In this document: positions 21,409 to 30,510 of the stretch, in pieces
How the letters are laid out: every line of letters starts with the position of its first letter
Position numbering within the stretch: position 1 is the stretch's first letter
Assembly: GCF_000308855.1 (NCBI RefSeq)
Contig: NZ_BAGM01000082.1
Span: 1 to 64,000 of the forward strand
Direction: 5' to 3'
Length of the DNA: 64,000 nucleotides
Origin: Nocardia veterana NBRC 100344
Lineage (GTDB): Bacteria > Actinomycetota > Actinomycetes > Mycobacteriales > Mycobacteriaceae
The notes under the pieces: model-generated
What the model was told of the DNA's origin: nothing
Seen by the model: only the letters and a program-made list of their open reading frames with translations
Databases searched by the model: none
Program-made: the position numbers and the translations under genes

Positions 21409-22329
21409 ATGCACACCCTCGTGATGACCGGCGTGACCCGCGGTATCGGCCGGTTCGCCGCGGAACGGATCCTGCGCACTGCTCCCGACACCCGGCTGCT
21501 GGTGATCGCCCGGGGCACGGCCGGCACCCGGTTGTGCGCCGAGTTGTCGGGCCAGGGCTATGCGGTATCGCTGATAGAGGCCGATCTGGCCGCCCTCTCC
21601 AGTGTCGGCGCGGCCGCGCGCCGCATTCACGACCTGCTCGATCGCGGTGAGGTACCGCCGTTGACCGGTTTCGTCGGCAACGCCGGAATCCAGTACACCA
21701 ACGACACCACCGCGACCGAGGACGGTCTGGAGGCCACCTTTACCGTCAACGTGCTGGCCAATCATCTGCTGCTACGCCTGCTCGAGGACCGCTTCGCGGT
21801 GCCCGCGCGCATCGTGATCACCGTCAGCGACACGCATTTCGGCGATGTGCGGCACAACCTCGGCATGGTGCCGGGGCCGAAGTGGCGCTCCCCCGACGTC
21901 CTGGCCCGCCCCCGCGCCTTCCCGCACCCCGACAGTGCCCGCGCCGGCCGCACCGCGTACTCGACGAGCAAGCTGGCCGCGATCCACCTCGTCCACGAGT
22001 ATGCCCGCCGTCTTCCGGCCGGCATCGACATCTTCTCCTACAACCCGGGTTTCGTGCCCGGTACCGATCTGGCCCGCGACGCCGGGCCGCTGTCCCGCTT
22101 CGCGGTGCGCCGGATCGCGCCGCTGCTGACCGCCACGCCACTGGCCGGCACCGCGCGCACCGCCGGCGAGCAACTGGCCGCCGTGGTCATCGGAGAACTG
22201 GCCGCACCCACCGGCAGCTACATCGACCGCGACCGGGTGGCCGACTCCGCGCCCGAATCCTACGACCCGGTCCGCGAAGCACGGCTGTGGGAGTGCGCCG
22301 ACCAGCTCGTCGCACCACATCGGCGCTGA
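21409..22329 (+). CDS. SDR-family oxidoreductase, retinol-dehydrogenase-like
   Basis: A 306-residue SDR resembling the retinol dehydrogenase/protochlorophyllide reductase branch. Cofactor motif TGVTRGIGRFAAE (residues 7-19), NAGIQ near residue 88, and the catalytic YSTSKLAAI with Tyr near residue 184. A Ser before the Tyr lies in ITVSDTHFG. It has no Shine-Dalgarno motif before its ATG. Substrate unknown. Confidence 0.85.
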   Translation: MHTLVMTGVTRGIGRFAAERILRTAPDTRLLVIARGTAGTRLCAELSGQGYAVSLIEADLAALSSVGAAARRIHDLLDRGEVPPLTGFVGNAGIQYTNDTTATEDGLEATFTVNVLANHLLLRLLEDRFAVPARIVITVSDTHFGDVRHNLGMVPGPKWRSPDVLARPRAFPHPDSARAGRTAYSTSKLAAIHLVHEYARRLPAGIDIFSYNPGFVPGTDLARDAGPLSRFAVRRIAPLLTATPLAGTARTAGEQLAAVVIGELAAPTGSYIDRDRVADSAPESYDPVREARLWECADQLVAPHRR

Positions 22330-22378
22330 GCCGCCGGTCCATCCGTTAGCGTGAGGCGATCCGGCGGAAGGACGAATC

Positions 22379-23389
22379 GTGAAAGTGCATCTGCAGGTGG
22401 AGGGTTCACCGCTGCGCGCCCTCGACAGCGCTCGCGCGATCGCCGCCGTCGGCGCCGACGGAGTGTTCTCCTTCGAGGGGCCGCACGATGTGTTCGTCCC
22501 GCTCGTCCTCGCCGCCGGGACCGGCCTGGAATTGATGACCAACGTGGCGATCGCCGGCCCGCGCAGCCCGCTGCATCTGGCCCACGCCGCGCACGACCTG
22601 CAGATGCTGAGTGCGGGACGATTCCGGCTCGGGCTGGGTTCGCAGATCCGGGTACACATCGAGAAGCGGTACGGCGGCCGCTGGGACCGCCCGGCGCGGC
22701 GCACCGGCGAATCGGTGGCGGCCGTGCAGGCCATCCTCTCGGCCTGGGAAGGAAAGGCGCCGTTGGACTTTCGGGGCGAATTCTTCACCCATACCCTCAT
22801 GCCGCCCACATTCGATCCCGGACCGACCGGATACGGGGCGCCGCCGGTGCTGATGGGGGCGCTCGGTCCGGTGATGACCCGGACCGCGGCCGAGGTCGCC
22901 GACGGGCTGCTGGTCATGCCGTTCAACACCACCGCGCATTTCGTCCACCGCACGGTGCCCGCACTGACCCGCGGATTGGCGAACTCCGGCCGCGATCTCA
23001 CCGATTTCGACGTCGTGGCGCAGGCGATGGTCGCGGTGGGGCGTACCGCGGCCGAGGTGGCAGCCGCGATCGACGCGGTCGCCCGGCTGATCGCGTTCTA
23101 CGCCTCCACCCCTGCGTATCGACCGGTCCTCGAGGTCGAGGGCTGGGAGGACCTGCAGCCGCGCCTGAACGCGCTGTCGAAACAGGGACGGTACGCCGAG
23201 ATGCGGGGGCTGATCACCGAGCCGATGGTGCGGGCCGTCGCGCTGGTCGGCTCGCCCGCCGACTGCGCCGTACAGGCGCGGGAACGCTTCGGCGACTACG
23301 CTCGCGACATCTGCTGCTATTTCCCCCATTACGAGCCCGACCCGGCCGCGATCGCCGAACTGGTGCACTGCCTGCACGCTCTGCCCTGA
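22379..23389 (+). CDS. LLM-class F420-dependent oxidoreductase (TIGR03617-like)
   Basis: A 336-residue luciferase-like TIM barrel. Visible family segments are VGADGVFSFEGPHDVFVPL (residues 23-41), ELMTNVAIAGPRSPLHLA and LSAGRFRLGLGSQIRVHIEKRYG. This layout fits the probable F420-dependent oxidoreductases common in Mycobacterium and Nocardia. The start is GTG with GGAAGGAC about six bases upstream. Downstream lies a convergent TetR gene. The physiological substrate is not known. Confidence 0.87.
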   Translation: MKVHLQVEGSPLRALDSARAIAAVGADGVFSFEGPHDVFVPLVLAAGTGLELMTNVAIAGPRSPLHLAHAAHDLQMLSAGRFRLGLGSQIRVHIEKRYGGRWDRPARRTGESVAAVQAILSAWEGKAPLDFRGEFFTHTLMPPTFDPGPTGYGAPPVLMGALGPVMTRTAAEVADGLLVMPFNTTAHFVHRTVPALTRGLANSGRDLTDFDVVAQAMVAVGRTAAEVAAAIDAVARLIAFYASTPAYRPVLEVEGWEDLQPRLNALSKQGRYAEMRGLITEPMVRAVALVGSPADCAVQARERFGDYARDICCYFPHYEPDPAAIAELVHCLHALP

Positions 23390-23427
23390 TCGCTGCGACC
23401 CTCTCGCCGACGCGGACGCGGGCCGGG

Positions 23428-23994
23428 TCAGGCCGGGTCGCCGGACAGACCGCGCATCAGCAGCGTCCACGCGCGCCGGCCGGTGGCCTTCCGGTCCGGC
23501 AGTTCGGTTTTGATCAGGATCGCGGCCAGCATGGCCAGGGCCATCACCACATCGTCGGCGCCCAGCTCCGGACGCAGCGTCCCGCGCCGGGTGGGGTCGG
23601 CGAGTTTGGCGCCGATCAGATCGACCAGCCGACGTGACACCTCGTTCAGCCTGGGGTCGTCGAAGCCGGTGGGGTCGATGGTCGCGATGAATCCGGCCGA
23701 GACGGCGATCTGATCGACGATGAAGTCCAGCAGCTCCGCCGCCGTGGTGCCCGGCCGGTTCGCCACCTCTTCGATGGCCGCGATGTTGTCGTCGAACACC
23801 GCGAGGATCAGCGATTCGCGGGTGGGGAAATGCCGGTACAGGACGCCGGGCCCGACCCCCGCGGCCCGGGCTATCGAACTGAGCGGTGCGTCGAAACCGT
23901 TCTCGGCGAACACCTCTCGCGCCGCGCGAACCAAGGCCTTCCGGTTCGCCGCGGCGACTTTCGGCCCTCGATTGGCCCGGGGTGACGCGGTCAT
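23428..23994 (-). CDS. TetR-family transcriptional regulator
   Basis: A 188-residue TetR protein; HTH at about residues 20-65 (REVFAENGFDAPLSSIARAAGVGPGVLYRHFPTRESLI). It sits opposite the remains of a GMC oxidoreductase gene, which it may once have controlled, and converges on the LLM gene. The ATG was chosen as the first in-frame Met with normal TetR length; a GTG immediately before it is equally possible. Ligand unknown. Confidence 0.87.
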   Translation of the reverse strand: MTASPRANRGPKVAAANRKALVRAAREVFAENGFDAPLSSIARAAGVGPGVLYRHFPTRESLILAVFDDNIAAIEEVANRPGTTAAELLDFIVDQIAVSAGFIATIDPTGFDDPRLNEVSRRLVDLIGAKLADPTRRGTLRPELGADDVVMALAMLAAILIKTELPDRKATGRRAWTLLMRGLSGDPA

Positions 23995-24165
23995 CACCGT
24001 GACGTTACCGCACCCGCGCGATCGGCCGACGGCGCTCCTCCCAGCTATGGCCGGGCCGCGCCGTCGCCCTCGAACCCGTTCGGCGCGTGGGTGTTTCGCG
24101 TTCCGGCGGATTCGCCGGCCACGGTGAAACGGGTTGCAGTCGACGGGCGCGGCGAGTTCGTCCAC

Positions 24166-24640
24166 ACAGTAAGGAATGGGACAACCCGACGCGCGCCGAC
24201 ACGGTCATCGAGGCATCGCTCCCTCCCGTCGGCGCCGACGCCCACGCCACCATGCTCATCGGTTTCGGAATCACGCCCGCCGTCTCGGCTACGACGCGGC
24301 GGCCGACGATGCGACGGTGCTCCGGCCCGCCGAGGCCGAACTCCGGCAGCGCATCGCCGCCCGCGTGCACACCAACGCCGGACCGGGCAGCACCGTGGTG
24401 GACACCGACGCCGTGGTCCCGAGCACCTGGCATCCGCTCGGCGGGGCGGCGATGGGGCCGGTCTGCGATCTCGACGGCCGGGTACACGGGCAGCGTGGGC
24501 TCTACGTCCTCGACGGCGCCCTGATTCCGGGCAGCACCGCCGCCCGCAATCCGTCGATGACGATCGCCGCGGTGGCCGGACGCGCACTCGACCGGATCGT
24601 GGCCACCGATATCGGGACCGTGTGCCAGACCGTTCCGGCC
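24166..24640 (+). pseudogene. Remnant of a GMC oxidoreductase (C-terminal part, frameshifted)
   Basis: The third-frame stretch from 24281 encodes GMC C-terminal features: VVPSTWHPLGGAAMG (active-site His region), LDGRVHGQRGLYVLDGALIPGS and NPSMTIAAVAGRALDRI. The 115 bases before it fit the same protein only in another frame (WDNPTRADTVIEASLPPVG), so a frameshift near 24280 is needed, and the N-terminal FAD-binding half is missing. It resembles the tail of cholesterol-oxidase-type enzymes. It has no stop of its own before it runs into the 3' end of the convergent TetR gene. A broken, non-functional gene is the simplest reading. Confidence 0.75.
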
Positions 24641-24645
24641 GAGTC

Positions 24646-25293
24646 TCAGCGCCCGGGCAGGGGCTGCGGTGTGCGACGGGCCACCTCGGCGTCGATCCAC
24701 GCGCCGATCATCCGAGCCGTCATATCGATGGCGTCGCGACGCTGCCGCTCGTCGATCTCCACCGCGGAGGCGCGCAGGACCGCGGAGAATCCGGTGTTGA
24801 TCACCACGAAGCTCATCACGTCGTATTCGTGGTCGTCACCGGGGCCGAGAACCTGGATCAACATCACTTTGATCAGCAGCCGCAGGCGTGGTTCGAACTC
24901 CGGGATCCCGCTGCTGTAGAACTGCACGCCGGCCACCAACGCCCGCACCAGCAGTGCGTTGGCCACCAGTTCGTCGGCGATCGAGCCGAGCAGCCGGGCG
25001 GCCAGCTCGTGCATCGAGGCGCCCGGCAGGTCGAAAATGCTTTCGGTGGCGCGTTTCTCGATCGTTTCGAGCAGCCGGGCGAGCAATTCCTCCACGATCA
25101 CCGTGCGATCGGAGAAGTAGCGATAGACGGTGCCGATGCTCAGTCCCGCCTCGGCGGCGATCCGGTTGGTCGAGGTGTTCACGATTCCGCGCTCCCCGAA
25201 CAGCCGCGCCGCGGTGTCGAGGATGTGCTCGCGGGTGGCCTTCGCGCGCTCCTGCGTCGGCCGGCGACGCTGCCCGGCGGCCTTCGACGCCAT
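24646..25293 (-). CDS. TetR-family transcriptional regulator
   Basis: A 215-residue TetR protein with an Arg-rich N-terminus and HTH at about residues 20-70 (ARLFGERGIVNTSTNRIAAEAGLSIGTVYRYFSDRTVI). A strong AGGAGGG ribosome binding site precedes the ATG. It converges on the GMC pseudogene. No target gene is obvious since the next upstream gene is a small ORF. Ligand unknown. Confidence 0.88.
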   Translation of the reverse strand: MASKAAGQRRRPTQERAKATREHILDTAARLFGERGIVNTSTNRIAAEAGLSIGTVYRYFSDRTVIVEELLARLLETIEKRATESIFDLPGASMHELAARLLGSIADELVANALLVRALVAGVQFYSSGIPEFEPRLRLLIKVMLIQVLGPGDDHEYDVMSFVVINTGFSAVLRASAVEIDERQRRDAIDMTARMIGAWIDAEVARRTPQPLPGR

Positions 25294-25448
25294 CGCACCC
25301 TCCTGCCTGGCCCTCGCCCGAGGGCCGGTCGCTCATCCTAGCCCGGGCGCCACTCGGAGGGCCTGCTCCGGGACCATCGACGCCCCAGCATCGCAGGTGC
25401 GCGCAGCCGGCCCCGGGGCATCCCACGCCGCGGCGAGCGACAGGCGGC

Positions 25449-25673
25449 TCAGCGCCGGAGCGCGGCTCCCGCCGTACAGCTGCGATCGCCGCCGGGGCGG
25501 GCGACCTCGGTCACCAGAGTTCCGAGCAGATCGCGGGCGACCACCGCGTGCTCGTGTAGATCCGGCGACCCGTGCTCGGCGAGTTCGACGATGGTATTCA
25601 GTTCACCGAAGATCACCACGAGCCGGCGCAGCGCGGCACGCTGCTGGGCCACCGAGAGGCCGTTGATACTCAC
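25449..25673 (-). CDS. Small hypothetical protein
   Basis: A 74-residue ORF with GTG start, product beginning SINGLSVAQQRAALRRLVVI and continuing with a helical, mildly acidic segment (GELNTIVELAEHGSPDLHEHA). No family recognised and only a weak ribosome binding site. It starts 36 bases after the stop of the SARP-like regulator gene, so it may be its last cistron. Confidence 0.4.
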   Translation of the reverse strand: MSINGLSVAQQRAALRRLVVIFGELNTIVELAEHGSPDLHEHAVVARDLLGTLVTEVARPGGDRSCTAGAALRR

Positions 25674-25709
25674 ATCCGACTGATCGGGTCGGCGCGGCTC
25701 GATGTTTCG

Positions 25710-27653
25710 TCAGCCGGACAATCGATCCCGCAAGGCGTCGACGGGACCGAGACTCAGCATGCCGGTGCCCGCTCCGAGCACCTCGCCCCGCACCGGCGCC
25801 AGAGCCCGCAGCACCTGGTCGGCGCTGCGGCGGTCCGCGAGACGATCGGCGGCGATTCCCAGCAGCCCCCAGCGCAATTCGGCGAGATGATCCGGTGGTG
25901 GAGCCGGAGCGGTACGCAGCAGATCGCGCGCGTGTCCTCGATCATCGGTCACCAGTGCGCCCACATACGGGGTGTTCGGACCGAAATCGGCCGTCGCGAA
26001 TGCGGTGAGGTCGCCCCCGGACCGCAGGGCCAGGCACAAGCGGGTCAGTGGTTCGAGACCACGGCTCACCCCGGGCATTCCGGAATCGGGCAGGGTGGTG
26101 ATCGCTCGCTCGTAGGCCGCGGCGATCCGCTCGGGCGGACCTGCGGTCAGCACCGTCCGCAGCGCGCGATACCAGGTGGTGAAGACGCTCACCAGCGGTC
26201 GCTCGTAGCGTTGCGCCAGCCGATCGGCGAGATCGGCGTGTTCGTCGGCGGCCGGCACGTCGGACCGGGCGGCGGCGGCCTGCATCGCGACCAGATGCCC
26301 CAGGATCCGGTAGGTGGACAGGTCGTGGCGGCGCGAGATCTCGATCAGTTCGGACCCGATCGCCGCCCGGCCCGGCCAGCCACCGAGGGTGTGGAACGAC
26401 TGCAGGAAGACCGCGTCCAGAGCGAGCACCAGGACGGCCGGATCGCCGAGTTCGCGCGCCAGCACCTCGGCGCGCCGGGCCGCGTCGAGGCCGAATTCCC
26501 CACGGCGGCCCCGTGATTCGATCGCGATCAGGGCGAGCAGGCGCGCCCGCAGCGCCGGTGCGGTGTCGGCGTCGAGGCGATCCAGGGTGGCGCGGGCGGC
26601 CGCCACCACCCGGGCCGAGCGCACCGGATCGTCCAGGCACGACCACACTCCGGGGACCTCCATGCGGGTCAGCGCCGTCGCGGTCAGTTCGGGATCGTCG
26701 AGAGCCGACAATTCCTCGATCGCGTGCCCGCGCCGGTCCTGGGCCGCGACCAGACCGGTGGCATCGGTGAGGGCGAGACCGCGCAGCAGGTCCGCGGCCG
26801 AGGTGATGCGGCTGCGCCGCCCCGCATCGGCGTAGGCGGCGACCGTCTCGTGCCACAACCGCTCTTCGGCGGAGCCGAATTCCTCAGGGGTGCCCAGGAT
26901 TTCGCGTTCCAACGCGACCAGCTCGGCCGACGGGTCGAGTCCGTACTCCTCGATCAGGACCGCCCGGGCGCGACGCAGCAGCGCCAGTGCCGCTGCCCGC
27001 CGCCCGGCCCGAGCCAGCGCCCGCGCCTGCAGCAGCCAGGTTCGCTCCCGACCGGGATCCGCGCGCACCAGCGGTTCGAGCTCGGCGACGGCCCGCTCCG
27101 GCCGGCCGCGGCGGATCTCCGCGTCGGCGAGCATTTCGCCTGCGGACCAATACAATTCGGTCAGCCGCCCGATCTCCCCGACGGCCCACCCACGCTCGGC
27201 GTATGCGGCGTAGGCGGGACCGTTCCAGAGGGCGCGGGCGGAGTCCAGCAGTTCGATCCGCCGCTGCGGCGGTGCGCTCGCCGCCGCCCGGACCAGGTCG
27301 TCGAACTGCCAGGCGTCGACATGATCGCGCGGCAGACACAACCGGTATCCGCTGCCCACGGTGGCGATGACCCGGGACCGCGCCCGGGGCGGACGATCGG
27401 GCTCGAGGGCGCGGCGCAGGGCGGCGACGAAGGTGCGCACCGCGGCCACCGCACCGGGTGGCGTCTCCTCCCACAACTCGGATACCAGCGTGGCGACCGG
27501 GACCACGCGACCACCGGCGGCCACCAACCGGGCCAGCACCTCCGCGTGGCGGGGCCCGTGCAGCGCCAGCGGGGTCCCGTCCGGGGCGACGGCACGGACC
27601 GGGCCCAGCACGCCGACTCGCGGCAGATCGTCGGTGCCGACCTGCGCACTCAT
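25710..27653 (-). CDS. AfsR/SARP-like transcriptional regulator with TPR-like tail
   Basis: A 647-residue regulator. Residues 10-100 are the OmpR-type winged helix of the SARP family (VGVLGPVRAVAPDGTPLALHGPRHAEVLARL ... SELWEE ... VRTFVAALRRALEP). Residues 105-255 are the bacterial transcriptional activator domain (BTAD). The remaining 390 residues are Ala/Arg-rich helical repeats of TPR type; unlike full AfsR there is no Walker-type NTPase domain. SARPs activate pathway genes, often for specialised metabolites; here the divergent neighbour is a dehalogenase-like hydrolase, a plausible target. Confidence 0.82.
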   Translation of the reverse strand: MSAQVGTDDLPRVGVLGPVRAVAPDGTPLALHGPRHAEVLARLVAAGGRVVPVATLVSELWEETPPGAVAAVRTFVAALRRALEPDRPPRARSRVIATVGSGYRLCLPRDHVDAWQFDDLVRAAASAPPQRRIELLDSARALWNGPAYAAYAERGWAVGEIGRLTELYWSAGEMLADAEIRRGRPERAVAELEPLVRADPGRERTWLLQARALARAGRRAAALALLRRARAVLIEEYGLDPSAELVALEREILGTPEEFGSAEERLWHETVAAYADAGRRSRITSAADLLRGLALTDATGLVAAQDRRGHAIEELSALDDPELTATALTRMEVPGVWSCLDDPVRSARVVAAARATLDRLDADTAPALRARLLALIAIESRGRRGEFGLDAARRAEVLARELGDPAVLVLALDAVFLQSFHTLGGWPGRAAIGSELIEISRRHDLSTYRILGHLVAMQAAAARSDVPAADEHADLADRLAQRYERPLVSVFTTWYRALRTVLTAGPPERIAAAYERAITTLPDSGMPGVSRGLEPLTRLCLALRSGGDLTAFATADFGPNTPYVGALVTDDRGHARDLLRTAPAPPPDHLAELRWGLLGIAADRLADRRSADQVLRALAPVRGEVLGAGTGMLSLGPVDALRDRLSG

Positions 27654-27721
27654 CGTTTACTCATTCCCGCACCCCAGCATGGACCCGGCACCGCACCAGC
27701 CTAGAGAAGGAGCCTCATCGC

Positions 27722-28603
27722 ATGGCAGCACCCACGATCCCCGGTTTCGACTACACCCGGGTTCCCGTTGCCGACAGCGTGGATCTGAACGTCGCGCACG
27801 CCGGATCCGGATCGCCCGTCGTGCTGTTGCACGGATTTCCGCAAACGCACCTGATGTGGCGGCACGTCGCGCCCGCGCTCGCCCGCGACCACACGGTGCT
27901 GTGCCCGGACCTGCGTGGTTACGGTGCGAGCGCCCGGCCCCCGGCCACGACCCCGCACAGCTACGCCAAGCGAACGATGGGCGAGGATGTCGTCGCCCTG
28001 GCCGAACATTTCGGATTCGACCGATTCGCGCTGGTCGGCCACGACCGCGGCGCCCTGGTCACCATCCGGGCCGGACTCGACCACCCCGACCGGATCACCC
28101 ATCTGGCCGCCCTGGATGTGCTGCCGACACCGGACATGTGGGAGGTGCTACACGGCCACACCGCGGCGGTCGCGTTCCACCTCTATCTGATGGCGCAGCC
28201 GCCCGGCCTGCCGGAACGGATGATCCGCGCCGCCGCAGACGAGTTCTTCGGCTACTTCCTCGACACCTGGTGCCGGCATCCGGGCGCGATTCCCGACGAG
28301 GTCCGCGCCGAATATCTGCGGGCGAGCGCGGCCGCGGTCGACTCGATCGTCGCCGACTACCGGGCCTCGGCGACGATCGATCTCGAACACGATCGCGCCG
28401 ACCGAGCCGCGGGCCGGCGACTCACCATGCCCGTCACGGTGATCCAGCAGGATTGGGGCGCCGAACTCGGCTACGACGCGACCGCGATCTGGCAACGCTG
28501 GGCAGACGATCTGGATCACCGCACGCTCGCGCTCGGCCATTTCATGGCCGAGGAAGCGCCGGACGCGGTCGTCGACGTGCTCACCGAACTGCTGCGCCGC
28601 TGA
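27722..28603 (+). CDS. Alpha/beta hydrolase, haloacetate-dehalogenase-like
   Basis: A 293-residue alpha/beta hydrolase close to fluoroacetate dehalogenases. Key motifs are LLHGFPQTHLMWR, DLRGYGASARPP, the nucleophile elbow GHDRGA with Asp instead of Ser (near residue 107), and the C-terminal GHFMAEEAPD with the catalytic His. Such enzymes displace halide from 2-haloacids or open epoxides through an Asp-ester. The substrate here is unproved. GAAGGAG precedes the ATG. It is divergent to the SARP-like regulator with only 68 bases between them. Confidence 0.87.
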   Translation: MAAPTIPGFDYTRVPVADSVDLNVAHAGSGSPVVLLHGFPQTHLMWRHVAPALARDHTVLCPDLRGYGASARPPATTPHSYAKRTMGEDVVALAEHFGFDRFALVGHDRGALVTIRAGLDHPDRITHLAALDVLPTPDMWEVLHGHTAAVAFHLYLMAQPPGLPERMIRAAADEFFGYFLDTWCRHPGAIPDEVRAEYLRASAAAVDSIVADYRASATIDLEHDRADRAAGRRLTMPVTVIQQDWGAELGYDATAIWQRWADDLDHRTLALGHFMAEEAPDAVVDVLTELLRR

Positions 28604-28734
28604 GCGGTCCGGCGACCGTGTCCGGGTCCGGCGGGACCGGTGATCCCGGAGTGGGCGCCCGAACCGGTCGAGCTGTCTGCGCATCCGCAGGCCCGCCGCA
28701 CCCGCCCCGGACATCTGACGTAATGTGCCGTCAC

Positions 28735-29499
28735 ATGAGTGAGGATTTGCACGGTAAGGGTGCGCTGGTCAGCGGCGCGAGCCGCGGTATCGGATACGCG
28801 GTGGCGGCCGAGTTGCTGCGACGTGGGGCGAACGTCCTCATCACCGCTCGCAAGCCGGAACCGCTGGCGGCGGCCGCCGACCAGCTGCGGGCCCTGGGCG
28901 GTCCCGGGAAAGTCGTTGCGGTGGCCGGAAATTCGGGCGATGCGGACGCGCGCGCGGAGCAGGTGGACACGGCCGTCGCCGAATTCGGCTCGCTGGACAT
29001 CCTGATCAACAACACCGGGATCAACCCGGTGTACGGTTCGCTGATGGACGCCGATCTGGACGCGGTGCGCAAGATCTTCGACGTCAATGTCGTTGCGGCA
29101 CTGGGCTATATCCAGCAGGCCTACCGGGCCTGGATGGGCGAGCACGGCGGGGCGGTGGTGAACCTGGCCAGTGTCGCCGGCATCCGCTCGACCGGTGTGA
29201 TCGCCGCCTACGGTGCCTCGAAGGCCGCCCTGATCCGGCTCACCGAGGAGCTGGCCTGGCAGCTGGGCCCGACGATCCGGGTGAACGCGGTCGCCCCGGG
29301 TGTGGTGAAGACCAAGTTCGCCGACGCACTGTACTCGGAGAACGAAGAGGCGGTGGCCCGCACCTATCCGCTGCGCCGGCTGGGCACCCCGGAGGATGTG
29401 GCGGCGCTCGTCGGTTTCCTGGTCTCGGATCAGGCGGCCTGGATCACCGGCGAAGTGGTGCGCGTGGACGGCGGCCTCCTGGCGACCGGCGGCATCTGA
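28735..29499 (+). CDS. SDR-family oxidoreductase (FabG-like)
   Basis: A 254-residue classical SDR with every hallmark: SGASRGIGYA (residues 13-22), NNTGINP near residue 96, Ser in NLASVAG, YGASKAAL with catalytic Tyr near residue 160, and the closing WITGEVVRVDGGLLATGG of NAD(P)-dependent 3-ketoacyl or alcohol dehydrogenases. There is no ribosome binding site; a TAATGT -10-like box ends eight bases before the ATG, so it is probably leaderless. Another in-frame ATG lies four codons upstream. Substrate unknown. Confidence 0.9.
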   Translation: MSEDLHGKGALVSGASRGIGYAVAAELLRRGANVLITARKPEPLAAAADQLRALGGPGKVVAVAGNSGDADARAEQVDTAVAEFGSLDILINNTGINPVYGSLMDADLDAVRKIFDVNVVAALGYIQQAYRAWMGEHGGAVVNLASVAGIRSTGVIAAYGASKAALIRLTEELAWQLGPTIRVNAVAPGVVKTKFADALYSENEEAVARTYPLRRLGTPEDVAALVGFLVSDQAAWITGEVVRVDGGLLATGGI

Positions 29500-29524
29500 C
29501 CGCACCTGCCGCCGGGCCGCCCGA

Positions 29525-30388
29525 TCACCGGAAAGCCAACGCGCCCAGGATATCCCCGTGCCGGTACTTCAGGTACTTCTCGGCGGTCTTCTCGTCCACC
29601 GAGCTCGTGGCGGTGGCGAAGGTGACCACCAGGAACTCCTTCTGCGCGTCGTCCTTCCATTTGCCGACGGCGAAATTGTCGACGTAGGTGCCGTGTCGCA
29701 GTTTCAGGTCGGCATCGGTGTAGGCGCCCGGCGCCGCGGCCGCTTTGTCGGCGCTCGACATCCCGATGACGAATTGCGTCAGCATCAGTGATCCGCCCTC
29801 GGCCCGGTACACCATCTCCGCGGCGTACTCGCAGCCCAGCGCGGTCAGCTTGCCACCCACCTCGAAATCCGAGCAGCTGGGGTGGTCGCGGCCTTCGACC
29901 CAGTCGGCGTGCAACTTCACCTCGCCCAGTTCGAAGTTCCAGTCGTGGCCGTATTCCTGATAGCTGAGATGTCCGGCGGTGCCGGACCGGGTGCCGGGCG
30001 CGGCCGTGGTCGGGCTCGGCGCCGCGCTGGTCGTCGCGGGAACCAGGGCGGGGGTGCCGGTGGCGTCGGCACGGTTCTCGCCGTCGGAGTCGCGCGTGGC
30101 GACGACGACGATTCCGGCCCCGATCACGAGCAGCGCGATCACTCCGAAGACGATGCCGACGATCAGGCCACTGTTGTTCTTCGGCGGTGGTGGCGGCGGG
30201 TAGCCGCCGCCGTAGCCGGGCTGCGGCCAGGTCGGCTCGGCCGGCTGCTGGTCCCAGCCCGGTACTTCCCAGCCGCCGGGCTGCGCGTCCCAGCCGGCGC
30301 CGGGCTGATTCGGGTCACGACCCCACCCCGCGTCGTGGGGTTGCTGCGGACCGTAACCGTAGGGGCCGGATCCGGGGGGATACGTCAT
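29525..30388 (-). CDS. Pro/Gly-rich single-pass membrane protein
   Basis: A 287-residue protein in three parts: a cytoplasmic Pro/Gly/Trp/Gln-rich tail (1-70), a membrane helix at about 73-97 (GLIVGIVFGVIALLVIGAGIVVV), a Thr/Ser/Pro linker (110-135) and an outside domain (140-287) with two Cys that could form a disulfide. This architecture is common in Nocardia and mycobacterial envelope proteins of unknown function. GGAAGGTGG lies before the ATG. It converges on the SDR gene and is divergent to the lycopene cyclase gene. Confidence 0.8.
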   Translation of the reverse strand: MTYPPGSGPYGYGPQQPHDAGWGRDPNQPGAGWDAQPGGWEVPGWDQQPAEPTWPQPGYGGGYPPPPPPKNNSGLIVGIVFGVIALLVIGAGIVVVATRDSDGENRADATGTPALVPATTSAAPSPTTAAPGTRSGTAGHLSYQEYGHDWNFELGEVKLHADWVEGRDHPSCSDFEVGGKLTALGCEYAAEMVYRAEGGSLMLTQFVIGMSSADKAAAAPGAYTDADLKLRHGTYVDNFAVGKWKDDAQKEFLVVTFATATSSVDEKTAEKYLKYRHGDILGALAFR

Positions 30389-30510
30389 CTGCTGCCACCT
30401 TCCACGTCCCCGGGCAGCCCTCCGCAGTGGTCCCCCCGGGCATCGTGCGTCGACCCTACCGGACCAGCCCGCGCGCCCGCGCCGGCCCGCCGGTCTGCTG
30501 CAATAGCCGG

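Noticed and set aside
22351..23637. A 428-codon frame overlapping the LLM gene on the same strand
   Set aside because: Arg-rich out-of-frame reading; the LLM frame has proper start, ribosome binding site and family motifs.
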